A DNA stretch of 64,000 bases from Ectobacillus funiculus (GCF_042429435.1 NZ_JBHMAF010000187.1), one strand, 5' to 3'; shown: positions 26,554 to 36,308, numbered from the stretch's first letter. The notes: generated by a model from the letters alone, not told the origin. Translations and numbers: made by a program.

Positions 26554-28062
26554 TTGCGAATTGCAATTCAAAGCTTACAAGATGATAGATTTTTACGTCC
26601 GCTTCGGTTAATCAGCGGATTGTTTTATGAAGAGAGTGAAGTGTGTTTTGCGGAGAAAGGCGATCTTGTGGTCGATATCTCGATTACTGGAGAGGATATT
26701 GTTACAGCATCGGCAGCTTTAACGGAGATGTCGACAGGGAATGTATACAGAGAAACGTTCGCTAAGGATGTTTCCGCTTTTGAGAATGAAAAGGAACGCT
26801 TCAAGCAAGTGAAGCATACCGTTTCCTATGTGTACCTATCCGTTTTGCAGCAATTGACAGGAATTGAACAAAAATGGGGAGTTTTAACCGGTGTTCGTCC
26901 AACAAAGCTGCTTCATAAAAAGCTTCAAAGCGGCATGACGAAGGAAGAAGCACATAAGGAGCTGCGCGAGGATTACTTGATTCATGATGAGAAAATCGAC
27001 TTAATGCAGCGCATTGTTGACCGCCAGCTTGCTGCTGTACCTGATCTGTATAAGTTAAAGGATGAGGTGAGTATTTATATCGGGATTCCGTTTTGTCCGA
27101 CGAAATGTGCCTATTGTACATTCCCGGCATATGCCATTAACGGAAGACAAGGTTCTGTTGATTCCTTTCTCGGCGGGCTGCATTATGAAATTCGTGAAAT
27201 CGGGAAATTTTTAAAGGAAAAAGGTATCACTATTACAACTGTCTACTACGGCGGGGGGACGCCAACAAGTATTACAGCAGAAGAGATGGATATGCTGTAT
27301 GAGGAAATGTATGAGTCGTTTCCAGGGGTAGCAAGCATTCGGGAAGTAACCGTTGAGGCCGGACGACCGGATACGATTACTCCAGAAAAGCTGGAAGTGT
27401 TGAAAAAGTGGAATATTGACCGAATTAGTATTAACCCGCAGTCATACCATGAGGAAACATTAAAAGCAATCGGTCGCCATCATACAGTAGAGGAAACGAT
27501 TGAGAAATATCATCTCGCGCGCTCTATGGGGATGAATAACATTAATATGGATTTAATTATCGGACTGCCAGGAGAAGGGCTGGACATTTTCAAGCATACA
27601 CTGGAAGAAACAGAGAAGTTAATGCCTGAATCCTTGACGGTCCATACGCTTTCCTTTAAGCGCGCATCAGAAATGACGCAAAATAAACGAAAGTACAAGG
27701 TTGCAGGGCGTGAGGAAATTACGGAAATGATGCACATGGCTGAGGATTGGACGCTGTGTCATGGCTATGTTCCATATTATCTATACCGTCAGAAAAATAT
27801 TCTTGGAAACCTTGAAAATGTCGGGTATGCAATTCCTGAGCAGGAGAGCATTTATAATATTGTGATTATGGAGGAAGTGCAGTCTATTATCGGACTGGGC
27901 TGCGGAGCTTCCAGTAAATTCGTGAACCCGCAAACAGGGGCGATTACGCATTTCGCTAATCCGAAGGACCCGAAATCGTATAATGATGGTTATGTTAAAT
28001 ATACAGAGGATAAGCTAAGAATATTAGAAGAACTATTCACAGAGCGCAGCATAGTTAAATAA
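26554..28062 (+). CDS. hemZ: HemZ, coproporphyrinogen III dehydrogenase-like radical SAM protein
   Basis: Oxygen-independent coproporphyrinogen-III oxidase family enzyme (502 residues, as in B. subtilis HemZ), cytoplasmic. A radical-SAM cluster motif CPTKCAYCTFPAY (about 183-195) follows a roughly 170-residue N-terminal region characteristic of HemZ. The GGGTPTSI motif and HemN C-terminal part are present. TTG start at 26554 with AAGGTG 7 bases upstream. Heme genes hemEHY lie 19 kb away. Whether HemZ acts in heme synthesis or as a HemW-like chaperone is uncertain. Confidence 0.9.
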   Translation: MRIAIQSLQDDRFLRPLRLISGLFYEESEVCFAEKGDLVVDISITGEDIVTASAALTEMSTGNVYRETFAKDVSAFENEKERFKQVKHTVSYVYLSVLQQLTGIEQKWGVLTGVRPTKLLHKKLQSGMTKEEAHKELREDYLIHDEKIDLMQRIVDRQLAAVPDLYKLKDEVSIYIGIPFCPTKCAYCTFPAYAINGRQGSVDSFLGGLHYEIREIGKFLKEKGITITTVYYGGGTPTSITAEEMDMLYEEMYESFPGVASIREVTVEAGRPDTITPEKLEVLKKWNIDRISINPQSYHEETLKAIGRHHTVEETIEKYHLARSMGMNNINMDLIIGLPGEGLDIFKHTLEETEKLMPESLTVHTLSFKRASEMTQNKRKYKVAGREEITEMMHMAEDWTLCHGYVPYYLYRQKNILGNLENVGYAIPEQESIYNIVIMEEVQSIIGLGCGASSKFVNPQTGAITHFANPKDPKSYNDGYVKYTEDKLRILEELFTERSIVK

Positions 28063-28071
28063 TAACCTGTC

Positions 28072-28108
28072 AAAAAGAATCTTGGGGTATATCTCAGGAT
28101 TCTTTTCT
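28072..28108 (+). terminator. Terminator after hemZ
   Basis: Imperfect stem AAAAGAATCTTGGG/CTCAGGATTCTTTT ending in a T-rich stretch, just after the hemZ stop. Confidence 0.7.
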
Positions 28109-28150
28109 TATCCCATTGGAAGATTAAAATATCAAACTTGTTTCCGGGTC

Positions 28151-28306
28151 AAGGTTCATTTGGCTGCTGCTTTAGTCATAGGAAGACGGGCAATTCCTGA
28201 ACATCGTGAAACGGTCCCCTAGTGTGTAATCCTGTGGGCACACGTCTTCGAAAGGAGATAAAAAACTTCTAGTTTCGTGCGTAACGATAGCTTTTGGTAA
28301 GTTTTT
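28151..28306 (+). ncRNA. Candidate structured leader or small RNA upstream of yhaR
   Basis: Non-coding interval between hemZ and yhaR with nested pairing. GAAGACG (28182-28188) pairs with CGTCTTC (28243-28249), enclosing ATCGTGAAACGGT and a GTGTG...CACAC hairpin. Then AAAAAACTT (about 28258-28266) pairs with AAGTTTTTT (28299-28307), a terminator-like element. I do not recognise a known riboswitch class. It could be the yhaR leader or an independent RNA. Confidence 0.3.
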
Positions 28307-28413
28307 TGAGCCAGAGAGCGGATGGTTGTTTTTTCCTTACAAAAGCAGGATTTCCTTTTCACCAACTCAAATTGTTTATAGATAAGGAAAATCATAGAAG
28401 GAGAGATGACTCA

Positions 28414-29202
28414 ATGAATGTCTCAAGCCAAACAGAGTCTGTAATTGTCAAGTATGAAGGACGCATGGCAACCGTGATGCTGAATCGACCGCAAGTATTA
28501 AATGCTCTCGACGAGAGTATGTTGCGGGAATTGCTTGATAAGCTGAAGGAAGTAGCGGACAGTAAAGTTGATGTTGTGGTTTTATGCGGGAACGGGCGAG
28601 GCTTTTCTGCGGGCGGAGATATTAAGTCAATGCTCTCCGATAGGGATGGAAGTAAATTTTCACCTATTATGGATATGATATCGGAGCTTATCATCACATT
28701 GTATACAATGCCCAAGCTTGTCATGAGTGCCATTCACGGGCCAACGGCAGGTCTTGGCTTAAGTCTTGCGCTAGCTGGTGATTATGTGATAGCGGATGCA
28801 TCCTCCATTATAGCGATGAATTTTATTAACGTCGCTCTTATTCCAGACGGAGGCGGTCATTTCTTCCTGCAAAATCGAGTCGGCGAAAGCCTTGCGAAGC
28901 AAATTATTTGGGAAGGTCAAAGGATGAATGCTCATGAAGCATTAGGGCTTGGCATTATTGATGAGGCTGTGGAATCAGATTTTCAGCAAGCAGTGAAGCA
29001 AAAGGCGGGAGAATGGCTGCAGAAGCCGGTTCGTGCTATGATTGAAACAAAGAATATTCTTTGTGAGCGCAACAAGTCTGCATTGCTTCAAGTTTTGCAG
29101 CTTGAAAAGGAAGGCCAAAGCAAAATGCGTGCAACCAAGGATCACCAGGAGGGCATAGCAGCATTTCTGCAAAAGCGCTCGCCTGTATATGGGGGAGAGT
29201 AA
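28414..29202 (+). CDS. yhaR: YhaR, enoyl-CoA hydratase/isomerase family protein
   Basis: Crotonase-fold protein of 262 residues. Oxyanion-hole segments GRGFSAGGDI (about 65-74) and HGPTAGLGLSLALAGDYVIA (about 108-127), then LIPDGGGH with an Asp near the usual catalytic Glu region. Probably acts on an acyl-CoA, substrate unknown. ATG 28414 has AAGGAG 9 bases upstream; the frame extends earlier to 28294 without a ribosome site. Gene order hemZ-yhaR as in B. subtilis. Confidence 0.88.
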   Translation: MNVSSQTESVIVKYEGRMATVMLNRPQVLNALDESMLRELLDKLKEVADSKVDVVVLCGNGRGFSAGGDIKSMLSDRDGSKFSPIMDMISELIITLYTMPKLVMSAIHGPTAGLGLSLALAGDYVIADASSIIAMNFINVALIPDGGGHFFLQNRVGESLAKQIIWEGQRMNAHEALGLGIIDEAVESDFQQAVKQKAGEWLQKPVRAMIETKNILCERNKSALLQVLQLEKEGQSKMRATKDHQEGIAAFLQKRSPVYGGE

Positions 29203-29312
29203 GTAAAAGCTGCTAATCATTCAATAGGAATCTCATTTTTCCTAAATTTGTACAGCTGCTCTTTTTTTCTGGTAGAATCTCTTTTACGTTTCTGTTGTGG
29301 GAGGCGGTCATT

Positions 29313-29864
29313 ATGATACAAAGCTTTCGACTTTCCTCATTTCCCGTGCTAAGAACGGGCAGACTGCTGCTGCGGGATATCTCACCTGCGGATGAATATG
29401 CATTGTTTCGTTGCTTGTCTGACGAAGAGGTGATGCGCTTTTGGGGAATGCCTGCACTGCAATCGTTAGAGCAAGCTGCTGCTATGTGTGAAAACTTTCG
29501 GCGGGGGTTTGCGGAAGGCCGCCATATCCGCTGGGGAATTATTCGGAGGAAAGATGGTGTCTTTCTAGGAACATGTGGCTTTCATTCTTGGGATCTACAC
29601 AATCACAGCTGTGAGATTGGATACGAGATTGATAGAGGGCAGTGGGGAAATGGCTATGCAACAGAAGCAATTCGTGCGATTGTTTCCTTCGCGTTCTCTT
29701 ACTTAGATGTTTATCGCATCGGTGCACTCGTACATCCCGATAACAGGGCTTCTGAACGTGTGCTTCTGAATGCTGGCTTCCAAAAAGAAGGGATACTAAG
29801 CGGCTATATGTACAGCGAAGAGGAGTTTTATAATCTGAATATGTTTCACTGTAAGAAAATGTGA
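29313..29864 (+). CDS. GNAT-family N-acetyltransferase (RimJ/RimL type)
   Basis: 183-residue acetyltransferase: TGRLLLRDISPADEYALF start typical of RimJ/L-like enzymes, acetyl-CoA loop RGQWGNGYATEAIRAIV (Q/RxxGxG/A variant) and the HPDNRASERVLLNAGFQKEG segment. May acetylate a protein N-terminus or a small molecule; substrate unknown. ATG 29313 has GGGAGG upstream. The last five codons (HCKKM) and stop belong to element E8, so its native end has been replaced. Confidence 0.88.
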   Translation: MIQSFRLSSFPVLRTGRLLLRDISPADEYALFRCLSDEEVMRFWGMPALQSLEQAAAMCENFRRGFAEGRHIRWGIIRRKDGVFLGTCGFHSWDLHNHSCEIGYEIDRGQWGNGYATEAIRAIVSFAFSYLDVYRIGALVHPDNRASERVLLNAGFQKEGILSGYMYSEEEFYNLNMFHCKKM

Positions 29865-29984
29865 ATTTATTGCTGGAAGACAATTCGACGTAGTCGGGAG
29901 TTTTAGGAATACAGTATAGGGGCAACTACGCCTCTGTCTTCGCCGAAGGGCAGGGCTCGCCAATCATTGGCGAGTTTTCTTTAT
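29848..29984 (+). repeat. Dispersed element copy E8
   Basis: Full-length, sense-oriented copy following TTTC. Its ACTGTAAG left end encodes the end of the acetyltransferase. The terminal hairpin is lengthened to CTCGCCAAT/ATTGGCGAG. Its right end lies 8 bases before the convergent yhzD stop. Confidence 0.9.
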
Positions 29985-29991
29985 TATAAAT

Positions 29992-30174
29992 CTATGCATG
30001 AAATAAAATGAGTTTGCCGCTTGAGGATGTGCAGCGGTACGTCTGGGTAATATCGTTTTGCTGCAGGATTTCTTCGCCTCGCTGCTTTGCTTCCGCTTCT
30101 GTCATCGCCCCAAAGGATTCCTCCAACAGCTTTGCACCGTCTTTGGCAAATGCAGTTAAGACATACACTTTCAT
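29992..30174 (-). CDS. yhzD: YhzD-family small protein
   Basis: 60-residue protein (MKVYVLTAFAKDGAKLLEES...YRCTSSSGKLILFHA) resembling B. subtilis YhzD in length, the YVLT start and the RCTS-GKLILFH end. No known function. GGAGATG ribosome site 4 bases before ATG. Convergent with the acetyltransferase, divergent from yhaO. Confidence 0.8.
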   Translation of the reverse strand: MKVYVLTAFAKDGAKLLEESFGAMTEAEAKQRGEEILQQNDITQTYRCTSSSGKLILFHA

Positions 30175-30390
30175 TTTGTCATCTCCTTCCCTTTGAGATA
30201 TTTAATTTATATTCCTATTTTTTTATAAAATGGCTCGTTTCCATAAGAAAAATCGTAGATTGATAATCAAACTATGTATGATGAACGTATCTGTTTTATT
30301 ATTTGGCCTCCTCAATACTATCTAATCACGTCTAAGAAACATGATACAATGACTACAAGTATATGATAGAAGGAAGGATGGGTATATTCT

Positions 30391-31614
30391 ATGAAGCTTA
30401 CGTTCATTCACACGGCAGACTTGCATTTGGATAGCCCATTTAAAGGGATGGAAACAGCAATGCCGTCGTTTATCTTTGAAGCGATGAAGGAAAGTACATT
30501 TCAATCATTTCAGCGTATTGTAGATACAGCGATTCAGGAGCAGGTTGATTTCGTTGTCATTCCCGGTGATGTATATGACAGGGAGGTAAGAAGCCTTCGC
30601 GCGCAGCTGTTTTTACGGGAGCAAATGCGCCGTCTGCATGATTATGACATTCAAGTTTATATAAGTCATGGAAATCATGATCACCTTGGAGGAAACGGAG
30701 CGGGTATAGAGCTTCCAAACAACGTTCATGTGTTTCAGCAGCCATTTGTGACGAAGCAGCCTTTTCATAAGCAAGGGCAACTGCTTGCATATGTGTACGG
30801 CTTTAGCTATGGGCAAAGGGCAGTAACGAAACGGATGGCAGCTCAATATGAAAAAGAAGAAGAGGCTCCATTTCATATCGGTTTGCTGCATGGCAGCCTT
30901 GAAGGAAATCATGAGCATAGCAGTTATGCACCATTTTTGTTATCGGAGCTTATGGAAAAGCAATTCGATTATTGGGCGCTCGGCCATATTCATAAACGGG
31001 TTGTGCTAAACGAGCAGCCGCCCATTATTTATCCGGGAAATATACAAGGAAGACATCGGAAGGAAATGGGGGAGAAGGGCTGTTATCTTGTAACACTGAT
31101 GGAGGGGCGTGCCTCCTATACATTCATTCCAACTGCCAGCATTATTTGGAAGGAAGCAGAGATTTCCATTGAGGGAATGCAAAGGATAGATGAATTATTG
31201 AAGCGCTGTGAAGAGGTAATGAATGACCTGCGCCGTGAGACAGAAGGAGTATTGCTCGTTTTGACGATAAGCGGAAGCGGGCCGCTTGCATTATATTTAC
31301 AAGACGGTCAGCATGTCGATGAACTTGTGGCGATTTTGGCTCAGGGAGAGGAACGGAACGATTTTGTTTATCCTATCTCATGTTTGAACCGGACATATTC
31401 AGAAGAAGCATTAAAGGAGAGCCCGTTTCTATTGGATTTGCTTCAAGAGGCCGACTCCTTTTCAGAGATAGATACAGTGCTGCGGCCGTTTTGGAGCACT
31501 TCGGCTGCTAGGAAGGTGATAGAGCCCTTCTCAGAGGAGGAAAAGCAGGACATATTAGAAGAAGCAAAGCGCTTGCTTATAGGAGAGATGATGAAGGGAG
31601 GGAGAGCATATTGA
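30391..31614 (+). CDS. yhaO: YhaO, metallophosphoesterase/SbcD-like nuclease
   Basis: 407-residue calcineurin-like phosphoesterase. Metal-binding motifs HTADLHLDSP (8-17), PGDVYDR (about 58), SHGNHDHLGG (about 95) and GLLHG...GHIHKR are complete. It resembles the SbcD/Mre11 nuclease subunit and probably partners YhaN, whose TTG start overlaps its stop. GGAAGGATG ribosome site upstream. Confidence 0.9.
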   Translation: MKLTFIHTADLHLDSPFKGMETAMPSFIFEAMKESTFQSFQRIVDTAIQEQVDFVVIPGDVYDREVRSLRAQLFLREQMRRLHDYDIQVYISHGNHDHLGGNGAGIELPNNVHVFQQPFVTKQPFHKQGQLLAYVYGFSYGQRAVTKRMAAQYEKEEEAPFHIGLLHGSLEGNHEHSSYAPFLLSELMEKQFDYWALGHIHKRVVLNEQPPIIYPGNIQGRHRKEMGEKGCYLVTLMEGRASYTFIPTASIIWKEAEISIEGMQRIDELLKRCEEVMNDLRRETEGVLLVLTISGSGPLALYLQDGQHVDELVAILAQGEERNDFVYPISCLNRTYSEEALKESPFLLDLLQEADSFSEIDTVLRPFWSTSAARKVIEPFSEEEKQDILEEAKRLLIGEMMKGGRAY

Positions 31615-34550
31615 AAATTGAGGTGTTGCATATTTACGGCTATGGAAGGCTGGAAAATCGAGAATATACGCTATCGCAATTATCTGTATTGTATGGAGAA
31701 AACGAGGCCGGTAAGTCGACAATTCGTTCGTTCATTAAGAGTATACTATTTGGATTTCCAACGCGCGGCCAATATCGCTATGAGCCGCGAACAGGCGGAA
31801 GATATGGAGGTGCGCTTACACTGCAAACCAATCAGTACGGCCGAATTAAGATCGAGCGCCTTCCCAAAACAGCTGTTGGAGAAGTAACTATATACTTAGA
31901 GGACGGTACACGCGGCGGAGAGGAATTATTGGAAGGAATCCTCCAAGGAATGGATAGCACGTTATTTGATTCTATTTTTTCTTTTGATGTGCATGGTTTG
32001 CAAAATATTCATACAGTCAGCCGTGAAGAGCTTGGATCTTATTTATTCTCTGCAGGTGCAATTGGTACGGATGCAATTTTGCAGCTGGAGAAAAAGCTGG
32101 ATAGCGGCATGGAGGCGCTGTTCAAGCCGAATGGCCGCAAGCCGTTGGTGAACGCTGCACTGCAAGAGGCAAGCAAACTGAAGGAAGAGCTAGAGAGGTG
32201 GCAGCACAAGCTTGATACATATAAGGACTGGGCTTCGAAAAAACGAAGTAGCGAGGAAAAATTGACAGAGCTACAGCTTGAGCAGGAACAGCTTCGCCTC
32301 GCTATCAGGGACTACGAAACAATGACAACATTGCAGCCGCTGCAGCTGGAGAAAAAGAAATATGAAAGTTTTTTATCTTCGGTTGCTGCTTCTTCATTTC
32401 CGGTTAATGGTATAAACCGTTATGAGAGGCTTCTGGAGGAATGGAAGGCAATCCGTCTCCGGCTGCAAACATTAAGGAAGAAAATAGAGGATGCGGAGCA
32501 AACGATTGAATCTTTTTCCACCCGTCAACACATATTGGAGCAGGAAGCAGTTGTGGAGGCGTGCCGACTTGGTTATATGTCATATGAAACGGCTAAGCGG
32601 GATGTCCTTTCCTTACAGACAGAGCTTGCAAGACTTGAGGAGGAGAAGCAGGAGCTGCGAACGAGTATTGGCTTTTCAGGGGATGCTCTGCTTTTTCATG
32701 CCAGTCTTTCAGCAAAGGAAGGTGTCATGGAAGCAGCACAAGCGTTTAAACGGCTAACGGAACAAAAGCAGCAGCTTGACGAGCAGTTTGCCGCCGCCAA
32801 GGAGTTGTTGGAGCAGCTGGAGGAACAGGTAAGGTACGTGGCAGGCTCGCTTCTCTCAGCTACTGAACGAATGCAATGTGAAAAGCTGCTGGAGAATGAG
32901 GCATTCACAGAGGCAGCAGCTTCAACTCATATGCTCCATTTGCTGAAGGAAAAACAGGGAAGACAGGCAGAAGAAGAGCTAATAAGACGAAAAAAGCGTA
33001 ATGTTTTATTTTATATCCTTCTATCAGTAAATTCTATAGTGTTAGCGGCCAGTTTATTTTTAAATGTAAAGCTAGTGTTATTTGCTTGTTTATTTGCATT
33101 TGTCTGTATAGTTCTTTTCTTTACGGTCGGGAGCAATAAGCAGCAGTCTCTTGCCTTGGAGTTGGAGAAGGACTTGGCTGCTCTGCAAGGAATGGGACGT
33201 TCTGAGGAAACCATACAGGCAAAGCATAGGCTGCACATGGATGATGAAAGGAAGCAGCAGCTAGAGCGTGAACAATTTAAGCTACAGCAGGCGGAGCGAG
33301 CCTATGAACGGATTGTGTCCCAATATGAGGAATGGGAGAAAAATATGTATGTGCTGCAGAAGGAAGTACAAGCATGGAAGGAGAAAACGGGTTTGCCATC
33401 TGCACTCCCTGCTGCGCAGCTTATTCCTGCATTTGAGCGACTTGAAAAGCTGCAGCAAGGGGAGCGTGAAACAATAAAAAGAAAGGAACGCATAGGGCTG
33501 CTGGAGGGAGAAACGAAGACCTTTGAAAAAAAGCTGCGAGGGTTGCAGGATATATTTGCCGTGCGAGATGAAAACAGTGCTGCATTACTGTATGGGATGA
33601 GCGAGATACTGAAGGAAGAAAAGCAGAAAGTGCAGCAGCATCAGCAGCTAAAGCAACAGATAGTGCAGTGGGAGATAGAAATACAGGAATTGCAGATTAT
33701 AGATTCGAAGCTGGAGCAAGAGCGTGATACACTTTGGAGCTCTGCGGACGCACAGACTGAGGAGCAGTTTGTGATACGCGGACAAAAAGCTGAGAAGGCA
33801 CATGAAGCACAAAAGCAGCTTTCATTTTTGGAAGTACAAATAGAGGTGCTGCGTACACGGCTTGTTAATCTCTCCATAGCGGATATCGGAGAAGACTGCG
33901 CAGCATTGCTGCAGGAAGCAGTGAAAAAGCAACAGCGCTTGCATGAAATGCAGCAACAACTGCAGCATGAAGCGGCTACATGTACAGCAGAAATGACTGC
34001 TCTTGAAAATGGAAGTACTTATAGGGATATCGTCCATGAGTGGGAAGCAAAACGGTCACAGCTTCGTGAACTGGTTAAGAAATGGTCTGCTTATGCAGTT
34101 GCAAAGGCCGCTTTACAAAATACAACAGCGCGGTATTATAAGGAGCGCTTGCCTCTAATTCTAAAAAAAGCGGAACGGTATTTTACACATGTTACAAATG
34201 GACAATATACTCGGTTGCTTACGCCGTCTGCGGAGCAAGCATTGCAGGTAGAACGAAAGGATGGCCAGCGTTTTTTTTGTCATGAGCTTAGTCAAGCGAC
34301 AACTGAACAGGTGTATTTATCACTTCGGCTTGCACTCGCTTGTGCCTATGATGTGCAGGAATCCTATCCTCTTATTATAGACGATAGCTTTGTGCATTTT
34401 GATGCAGTACGTACGAAGCAAACGATTGAGCTGATTAAGGAGATTGTCAAGGAGCGGCAGGTGATTGTATTTACATGTCACCCTCATCTGCTGTCTCATT
34501 TTTCAGAGGATACGGTCATTGTCTTGAAAAATGGCGCAGAGCCAGCTTGA
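31611..34550 (+). CDS. yhaN: YhaN, SbcC/Rad50-like ATPase
   Basis: 979-residue AAA/ABC-type ATPase. Walker A GENEAGKST (about 31) and LFGF motif at the N-terminus, long coiled coils (about 180-440 and 510-850), two adjacent hydrophobic segments in the middle (about 464-505) as in B. subtilis YhaN (membrane anchored), and a C-terminal signature/Walker B (ELSQATTEQVYLSLRLALA; PLIIDDSFVHFD). TTG start after AGGGAGG; overlaps yhaO by four bases. Probably forms a YhaO-YhaN nuclease complex in DNA repair. Confidence 0.9.
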   Translation: MKIEVLHIYGYGRLENREYTLSQLSVLYGENEAGKSTIRSFIKSILFGFPTRGQYRYEPRTGGRYGGALTLQTNQYGRIKIERLPKTAVGEVTIYLEDGTRGGEELLEGILQGMDSTLFDSIFSFDVHGLQNIHTVSREELGSYLFSAGAIGTDAILQLEKKLDSGMEALFKPNGRKPLVNAALQEASKLKEELERWQHKLDTYKDWASKKRSSEEKLTELQLEQEQLRLAIRDYETMTTLQPLQLEKKKYESFLSSVAASSFPVNGINRYERLLEEWKAIRLRLQTLRKKIEDAEQTIESFSTRQHILEQEAVVEACRLGYMSYETAKRDVLSLQTELARLEEEKQELRTSIGFSGDALLFHASLSAKEGVMEAAQAFKRLTEQKQQLDEQFAAAKELLEQLEEQVRYVAGSLLSATERMQCEKLLENEAFTEAAASTHMLHLLKEKQGRQAEEELIRRKKRNVLFYILLSVNSIVLAASLFLNVKLVLFACLFAFVCIVLFFTVGSNKQQSLALELEKDLAALQGMGRSEETIQAKHRLHMDDERKQQLEREQFKLQQAERAYERIVSQYEEWEKNMYVLQKEVQAWKEKTGLPSALPAAQLIPAFERLEKLQQGERETIKRKERIGLLEGETKTFEKKLRGLQDIFAVRDENSAALLYGMSEILKEEKQKVQQHQQLKQQIVQWEIEIQELQIIDSKLEQERDTLWSSADAQTEEQFVIRGQKAEKAHEAQKQLSFLEVQIEVLRTRLVNLSIADIGEDCAALLQEAVKKQQRLHEMQQQLQHEAATCTAEMTALENGSTYRDIVHEWEAKRSQLRELVKKWSAYAVAKAALQNTTARYYKERLPLILKKAERYFTHVTNGQYTRLLTPSAEQALQVERKDGQRFFCHELSQATTEQVYLSLRLALACAYDVQESYPLIIDDSFVHFDAVRTKQTIELIKEIVKERQVIVFTCHPHLLSHFSEDTVIVLKNGAEPA

Positions 34551-34659
34551 TGCTTGTCTTGCTCTTGCCCTCACAGTTAAATAACATTCCTGAAAAAGTG
34601 AATATATGGAAGGCTTCCATGAATCAGCCTTGTCCGAACCGCGCTCCAGCTTTCCTTAC

Positions 34660-34793
34660 GCTTTGAAAAATCATAAATGTTTAACCGAGAGACCATTCGA
34701 CGTAGTCGGAAATTTTCGGAATACAGTATAAGTGCAACTACGCCTCTGTCTTCGCCCAAGAGCAGGGCTTGCCAATCGGCGAGTTTTCTTTAT
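34660..34793 (+). repeat. Dispersed element copy E9
   Basis: Full-length copy preceded by TTAC, between yhaN and yhaM in sense orientation. Left end diverged (GCTTTG), terminal hairpin GCCAATCGGC intact. Confidence 0.88.
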
Positions 34794-34853
34794 TCATGTG
34801 GAAGTTTTTTCCGTGGTATACTAGAGATAATTAGTCATTTTGGAGGAAAATAT

Positions 34854-35798
34854 ATGAAAAAGAAGCTCATACAGCATGAGATTGGCGAGCAAGTTGATAT
34901 GTATTTACTTATTAAGTCGGCAGCAAGAGGAATTGCAAGCAATGGAAAACCATTCTTGACTCTTATGCTGCAGGATCAAAGCGGTGAGATTGAAGCGAAG
35001 CTTTGGGATGTTTCGAAGGAGGATGAAGGACATTACACAGCGGAAAAGGTTGTAAAGGTTGTTGGTGATACTCAAAATTATAAGGGGCGCATCCAGCTGA
35101 AGCTAAAGCAAATTCGGCTGGCACAGCCGCATGAAGCACCGGATATCTCTGATTTTGTAGAGAAAGCACCGTTGACAAAGGAGGCAATGCAGGAAAAAGT
35201 TACACAATACATATTTGAAATGAGTAATCCGAATATCCAACGCATTACGCGGCATTTACTGAAAAAATATCAAGATGCCTTTTTTGATTATCCGGCTGCA
35301 ACAAAGAATCATCATGAATTTATTTCTGGACTTGCATACCATGTTGTTTCCATGTTGGATTTGGCTAAAGCTATTGCTTCCCTATATCCGTCTCTTGATA
35401 AGGATTTACTGTATGCTGGCGTTATTTTACACGACTTAGGGAAGGTGATTGAACTGTCTGGTCCGATTTCTACTTCTTATACGGTTGAAGGGAATTTGCT
35501 CGGTCATATTTCAATTATGGTGAGCGAAATCGCAAAGGCGGCGGAGGAGCTTAATATTCAAGGAGAAGAGATTGTGATTTTACAGCATCTTGTTCTCAGT
35601 CACCACGGCAAAGCAGAATGGGGAAGCCCAAAGCCGCCGCTTGTGCGTGAGGCGGAGGTGCTTCATTATATTGATAATCTTGATGCGAAAATGAATATGA
35701 TGGATCGTGCGTTAAGTCGTGTCAAGCCTGGAGAGTATACGGACCGAATTTTTGCGCTTGATCAACGCGCTTTTTATAAACCGTCGTTTCATCGATAG
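34854..35798 (+). CDS. yhaM: YhaM, 3'-5' exoribonuclease
   Basis: Single-strand 3'-5' exonuclease, 314 residues, exactly the B. subtilis YhaM length. N-terminal OB-fold (about 15-90: YLLIKSAARGIASNGKPFLTLML...GDTQNYKGRIQLKL) and an HD domain with HHEFISGLAYH, LHDLGK (about 200) and SHHGKAEWGSP. ATG 34854 has TGGAGG 8 bases upstream. The upstream in-frame extension is only translated repeat E9. Confidence 0.93.
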   Translation: MKKKLIQHEIGEQVDMYLLIKSAARGIASNGKPFLTLMLQDQSGEIEAKLWDVSKEDEGHYTAEKVVKVVGDTQNYKGRIQLKLKQIRLAQPHEAPDISDFVEKAPLTKEAMQEKVTQYIFEMSNPNIQRITRHLLKKYQDAFFDYPAATKNHHEFISGLAYHVVSMLDLAKAIASLYPSLDKDLLYAGVILHDLGKVIELSGPISTSYTVEGNLLGHISIMVSEIAKAAEELNIQGEEIVILQHLVLSHHGKAEWGSPKPPLVREAEVLHYIDNLDAKMNMMDRALSRVKPGEYTDRIFALDQRAFYKPSFHR

Positions 35799-35862
35799 TC
35801 ATACTTTTTAACCTTCCTTCATACAGTGAAAGTAAAGCTTGTCTAGGAAGGAAGGGATTAAG

Positions 35863-36069
35863 ATGGGGATGGAAACATTGCCTTGGTGGGTATATGTTGT
35901 AATTATCGGTATTATTGTAAGCGGCTATATGGTATTGTACACTTCAAAAAAAGAACAGGACCTCGATCAGGAGTTCATCGAGCGGGAAGGTAATATGTAT
36001 ATGCAGCGCATTAAGGAAGAGCGTGAGCGTCGTGCACAGGAGCAGGATGATCAGTCTGTTTTGCTATAA
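35863..36069 (+). CDS. yhaL: YhaL, sporulation-associated membrane protein
   Basis: 68-residue protein: one N-terminal membrane segment (PWWVYVVIIGIIVSGYMV) then a charged helix (FIEREGNMYMQRIKEERERR). Position after yhaM and the PWWVY plus charged tail match B. subtilis YhaL. ATG 35863 follows AGGAAGGAAGGG; ATG 35869 is the alternative. Confidence 0.82.
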   Translation: MGMETLPWWVYVVIIGIIVSGYMVLYTSKKEQDLDQEFIEREGNMYMQRIKEERERRAQEQDDQSVLL

Positions 36070-36099
36070 TCCGACAGCGCATTCTTGCCGGATTTTTAC

Positions 36100-36212
36100 A
36101 CCAGAAAGTATAAATTTCTAGCTGGGAGATCATTCGACGTAGCGAGAAGTTTTAGGAATAAAGGATAAAGGCAACTACGCCTCCGTCTTCGCCAAAGGGC
36201 AGGGCTCGCCAG
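36100..36212 (+). repeat. Dispersed element copy E10 (right end truncated)
   Basis: Preceded by TTAC; AAATTTCT/AGAAGTTT helix present; breaks off within the terminal hairpin at CTCGCCAG. Sense-oriented after yhaL. Confidence 0.8.
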
Positions 36213-36260
36213 TTATATGTACATGGAATATAGGAGAAGAGCGTGGGTAAGCCATGAAAA

Positions 36261-36302
36261 TATAAAAAACCGGACAAGCCAAGGCTTGTCCGGTTTTTTA
36301 TA
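36261..36302 (-). terminator. Terminator of prsA (bidirectional)
   Basis: Near-perfect stem of about 17 bp (AAAAAACCGGACAAGCC and its complement) with T-rich flanks both ways, 7 bases past the prsA stop; also serves yhaL. Confidence 0.9.
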
Positions 36303-36308
36303 TTTATA

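Noticed and set aside
28151..28306. T-box, SAM, TPP, FMN or cobalamin riboswitch before yhaR
   Set aside because: None of the conserved sequence signatures of those classes is present; kept only as an unclassified RNA candidate.
34677..34853. N-terminal extension of YhaM
   Set aside because: The 59 extra residues are translated element E9; the internal ATG has a strong ribosome site and gives the known 314-residue length.
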